Positions 24,101 through 25,595 of a stretch of 25,595 nucleotides of DNA are shown in pieces; within the stretch, counting starts at the first letter, position 1; each line of letters opens with the position of its first letter. This DNA is from JADHUC01 sp964617665 (lineage in GTDB: Bacteria > Planctomycetota > Planctomycetia > Pirellulales > Pirellulaceae): positions 1 to 25,595 of the forward strand of contig CAZUAH010000164.1 of NCBI GenBank assembly GCA_964617665.1. The letters run 5' to 3'. The notes under the pieces were generated by a model, which worked only from the letters and a program-made list of their open reading frames with translations, did not search any database and was not told the origin of the DNA. Made by a program: the position numbers and the translations under genes.

Positions 24101-24476
24101 CTCGCATCGCGCATCTCGTATCCACGACAATCAAGCTCACCAAGTTGTCCACATATGGCAGCGTCTGCCCGTCAAACCGATCGATCGTGACTTGCCCGGT
24201 CAGACCGAGGGATTGGACAATCTCACGTGCTGTGGCCACCTTCTCCGAATTCGTGTCCAGCGCGTGCACGACGTAGGAAGGGCCACCGTGCAGATCCGCT
24301 ATCGATCGACCATCGTCGCAGCCGATATGAACCACCAAACCACCCTTGACGCCGGACGCCGCAAGGATGTCTCGAGCCGACATCTCGGCTGCCGCGGCAA
24401 GGCCGGTCGCCGTCAACAGGAGAATGGTGCTCCCAACGGAAAGGAGAGAGGTCGTCTTCAAGCCGTCTTTCATCAT
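21147..24476 (-). CDS. Secreted methyltransferase-like/PQQ beta-propeller fusion protein
   Basis: The product is 1109 aa. The start is ATG 24476 or the adjacent ATG 24473, both behind GGGGGAG. A signal peptide (to about residue 30) is followed by a class I methyltransferase-like Rossmann domain (about 36-165): motif I is HIGCDDG (50-56), then HALD, LPYVDNLV and LRVLAPRGVAIV. From IDDWTHFLHG (191-200) onward the protein is PQQ-type beta-propeller with many G-x-x-x-W blades and a second segment beginning WPTFRG. Methylation outside the cytoplasm would lack SAM, so this domain may serve as a binding module. It is paralogous to the partial gene at 1-1455. Several short repeat arrays lie inside it (22462, 22537, 23955, 24056) and look like in-frame linker insertions. 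Confidence 0.85.
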   Translation of the reverse strand: MMKDGLKTTSLLSVGSTILLLTATGLAAAAEMSARDILAASGVKGGLVVHIGCDDGRSIADLHGGPSYVVHALDTNSEKVATAREIVQSLGLTGQVTIDRFDGQTLPYVDNLVSLIVVDTRCAMRDAGNGIRDPGSEVRDVGSEILRVLAPRGVAIVREKGNEAWLSRIAHPISRFGAGFAMFAKPVPAEIDDWTHFLHGPDGHVMSNDSVVGSPYHIQWIGAPTHAKSHTHLTTINVMVSGGGRLFYIADESLTALPESLPSRWALIARDAFNGVQLWKRPLSSWQPSFVADRNSYPADLHRRLVVGDDVVFATLSISGPVFALDAASGRTLRTYPNTDNTEDIIHEDGILYLSVNTAERSRIDRLKMAYRHVEPQQKRIMAINAESGDVLWGKHGTDTDGLMPMTLAVKNTRLYFQNPENVVCLDKKTGAVIWRSARPSEYFRPGWSSPTLVAFDDVVISADRQSGPGQKIGKDQYAAGGFSTGDLVAFDAESGERIWSAPCAEGCRAPTDVFSLDDKLWFGKSLERRIHEYRQIHDLRTGEVVTETPLDERFPNWHHHRCYRDKATCNYILGSRTGVEFIDLNTGKVTLHNWIRGNCKFGILPCNGLLYIPPEQCGCYIESKLTGFHALAPKRESKSRKVAESKSDVRIEKGPAYGASDLQSSASSLQPSSWPTFRGDNSRSGCVNTDVPTELTQAWQVDLGGRLTQPIVANGRLFVASADEHTLHVLDEGTGKTLYRFVAGGRIDSPPTIAGGLAVFGCRDGWVYALHCASGRLVWRYRAAPNDKRLVDNGRVESVWPVHGSVLIQDGSIYFSAGRSSYVDGGVHMGKLDLVTGRPLLNKTFYSRDPETGESVNLYEPFPAERRLKRMEMPGVLPDVLSSDGKRIWMRAVTFDSDLTIQQEFPVHLFSSVGFLDDSWWELSYWIYGEHMFSGRAGIARAIGLYPTARIMVCDKDKVYGYQEGYETIPKSALVAASKTPEKTDVKGAGRYKHVQHDWTRDVPLHAYGLVLAGDVLFLAGPPKIDTSRTRELLSTLATDDYNFLPDLKNATETFMGAKGGLLCAVNKRDGTEQMQMKLPSIPVFDGLIAANGRLYMSMKNGVVVCMK
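22462..22489 (+). repeat. Heptanucleotide array (GGCTGAA) in a coding linker
   Basis: Four tandem 7-mers GGCTGAA, GGCTGGA, GGCTGAA and GACTGAA lie at 22462-22489. On the coding (minus) strand they give the Ser/Gln/Leu-rich linker just before the second WPTFRG segment. Confidence 0.8.
22537..22568 (+). repeat. Octanucleotide array (TTCGACTC) in a coding linker
   Basis: Units TTCGACTC, AGCGACCT, TTCGACTC and TTCGACTC lie in tandem at 22537-22568. The coding strand reads a Glu/Ser/Lys/Arg-rich stretch (ESKSRKVAESKS), the other side of the same linker. Confidence 0.7.
23955..23982 (+). repeat. Heptanucleotide array, second orientation
   Basis: GGATATA, GGATGCG, CGATACG and AGATAGC follow one another at 23955-23982. 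They are degenerate relatives of the 24056-24118 units in the opposite orientation, and encode SRIAHPISR at the end of the methyltransferase-like domain. Confidence 0.55.
24056..24118 (+). repeat. Nine-unit heptanucleotide array in the methyltransferase-like domain
   Basis: Nine contiguous 7-mers of consensus NATCNCG (for example CATCTCG, GATCCCG, CATCGCG) run without a gap. Three units equal seven codons, so the protein carries the heptapeptide triplet MRDAGNG, IRDPGSE, VRDVGSE, interrupting the region between the motif VVDT and LRVLAP. Confidence 0.85.
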
Positions 24477-24577
24477 TGGCTCCCCCAGTAATTGATCCAG
24501 TTGCCTCGGTAGTGAATCCCCTGACTGACATCTTCGATCATTGAACTAGTGGATCGTCTATCGATCAATGTCAGATT

Positions 24578-24655
24578 GGGTGGCCGGGGCTGGACTGAGC
24601 GTCAGCGAGGGAAGCTCCGGGGTTTCGGGCGTGCGCCCTCCAACCCCGGCCACCC
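24578..24655. repeat. Cruciform element able to fold as a cloverleaf
   Basis: Outer arms GGGTGGCCGGGGCTGGA (24578-24594) and its inverse at 24639-24655 match at 16 of 17 positions, the exception being a possible G-T pair. Inside are three hairpins: CTGA/TCAG (24595-24605), GAAGCTCC/GGGGTTTC (24611-24626, two wobbles) and GGGCG/CGCCC (24627-24638). It lies between two minus-strand genes. It is not a tRNA, since there is no anticodon loop or T-loop. Confidence 0.8.
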
Positions 24656-24694
24656 CGGCGTCAAACTACCTGACAAATATCGATAGCCGCACCA

Positions 24695-25594
24695 CTAGCC
24701 TGCCGTCATGCACTCGACGATGTCAGCCAGTACGTCGTCGGATTGCGAAAACAGCAAGTAGTGGTCTTCGTCGTCATATACCTTTAGGCGAACGTTATTC
24801 CCCGACTGCTCCAAAGCCGCAACGGTTCCCTGGACGAAGCTCAGAGGTATCCGCCTGTCGCGGCCGCCGTGCAGGAATAGGATCTTGCGGTCTTGCTTGT
24901 GCGTCAGGAATTCGGGCGACGAGAAGAACTCGTCCTCGGTTACCGGCGAAAGGTAAATCAGGCCCTTGAAGAGTCGTGGCTCCTTGAGCGCTGCCCGCGT
25001 AACGCCCATCGCTCCATTCGAGTAGCCGAGCAGAAAGAGGCGTTCCGGGTCGAGCGGATGTGTCGCGAGCGCTTCCTTGGCAACGTCGACGACAAATCCC
25101 GCACCCTCCGCTCTGTCCCAGATTCCCAGGCCAAAAGTCGGGGCGATCACGGCGCACTTCATTCGCGTCGACATCCTCGACAGCACCCAGAGGTATGGTT
25201 TTATGTTGCCTCCCATTCCGTGCAAGAATATGAGACAAGGAAGCAGTTCGTCGCTCGTTGTTTCGGGTAGGAACAGGTAGTAGTGCCCGGTACGAAACTC
25301 CATTCGGAGTATCTCACGGCATGTCGGGCCCATGGCTGATTCGAGTTCACGGAACTCGGCATCGCTTTCCATGGCCTTGTAGATCGGGAGCACAAGCGAT
25401 CGTATTCTCCTGGCTTTCGCAAAATCCACGTACGGATCGGCGAGAGGAAGAACACTGGTACCGACCTTGAACTGATCAGCCTCGGGGACGACGTTCCAGG
25501 GTGCATAACGAGAAGGTCTGCCTTCGCCGTTCAGGAAGCGGCTCCGAACACGCCCGTCCTCGGTGTCTCCGCCGCTGGGGGCGAGAATCATGGG
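24695..25594 (-). CDS. Alpha/beta hydrolase (esterase-like), 5' end probably outside window
   Basis: The readable part is about 299 residues and the frame stays open to the window edge. Numbering from the first visible Met (25591): oxyanion region HGMGG (124-128), nucleophile Ser191 in GYSNGA, Asp245 in GGRDRR and His277 in DEDHY, so the catalytic triad of serine esterases is complete. This order fits the carboxylesterase/PHB-depolymerase-like group. The first 90 visible residues are not part of the hydrolase fold and do not look like a signal peptide, suggesting an upstream domain that is cut off here. Substrate unknown. The gene ends 217 nt upstream of the propeller gene with the cruciform element between. 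Confidence 0.85.
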   Translation of the reverse strand, partial: PMILAPSGGDTEDGRVRSRFLNGEGRPSRYAPWNVVPEADQFKVGTSVLPLADPYVDFAKARRIRSLVLPIYKAMESDAEFRELESAMGPTCREILRMEFRTGHYYLFLPETTSDELLPCLIFLHGMGGNIKPYLWVLSRMSTRMKCAVIAPTFGLGIWDRAEGAGFVVDVAKEALATHPLDPERLFLLGYSNGAMGVTRAALKEPRLFKGLIYLSPVTEDEFFSSPEFLTHKQDRKILFLHGGRDRRIPLSFVQGTVAALEQSGNNVRLKVYDDEDHYLLFSQSDDVLADIVECMTAG

Positions 25595-25595
25595 A

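Noticed and set aside
22462..24118. CRISPR array
   Set aside because: The units are only 7 or 8 bp, adjacent and degenerate, with no spacers and no cas genes nearby.
24578..24655. tRNA gene because of the cloverleaf fold
   Set aside because: The outer stem is 17 bp, there is no 7-nt anticodon loop, no TTC-type T-loop and no CCA end.

Overview
The window looks like a chromosomal segment of a planctomycete (Planctomycetota, probably Pirellulales-like). The call is an inference from several family signatures taken together: exported PQQ-type beta-propellers fused to a methyltransferase-like domain, an SHD1 plus TPR secreted protein, two N-terminal zinc-ribbon/single-TM proteins (one with an LLPAVRAARDAARR tail like that of the planctomycete DUF1559 pseudopilins), and palindromic intergenic repeats. 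No rRNA, tRNA, CRISPR array, transposase or phage gene was seen.

Layout. 1-4646 (+): the 3' end of a large PQQ beta-propeller gene, then a secreted protein joining a caspase/gingipain-like domain to a right-handed beta-helix. 4742-6184 (-): a membrane-anchored, charged coiled-coil protein with an internal duplication. 6437-8463 (-): a two-gene ABC-2 exporter (permease and ATPase) with overlapping stop and start. 8583-9830 (+): a zinc-ribbon/TM protein, divergent from the exporter and ended by a strong nested terminator. 10242-11723 (+): an exported SHD1-TPR protein. 12027-13619 (+): an HDOD-GGDEF diguanylate cyclase, overlapped at its end by a small convergent gene (13606-13860, -). 14052-14690 (+): a secreted protein with a GGHNGGN repeat and a structured leader. 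14774-18004 (-): a gamma-glutamylcyclotransferase-like protein, three small membrane or exported hypotheticals, and a second zinc-ribbon/TM protein in which one zinc ligand is lost. 18260-20986 (-): a large exported propeller protein resembling the two-module lambda-carrageenase (GH150) architecture. 21147-24476 (-): a full-length secreted methyltransferase-like/PQQ-propeller protein, paralogous to the partial gene at the left edge. 24695-right edge (-): an alpha/beta hydrolase, probably truncated at its 5' side.

How the genes fit together. Most products are predicted to be exported or membrane-bound. The two PQQ-propeller paralogues, the GH150-like protein and the beta-helix protein suggest extracytoplasmic handling of a polymer, perhaps a sulfated glycan, but the sequence gives no direct substrate evidence. 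The ABC exporter, HDOD-GGDEF protein and zinc-ribbon proteins look like separate housekeeping or regulatory units.

The most unusual DNA signals are: (i) four short tandem arrays (three of 7-bp and one of 8-bp units) inside the single gene at 21147-24476, apparently forming in-frame peptide insertions; (ii) a 78-nt cruciform element at 24578-24655 that can fold like a cloverleaf; (iii) a 27-bp-arm palindrome at 21052-21129; and (iv) an orphan intrinsic terminator at 18083-18117 with no gene on its strand.
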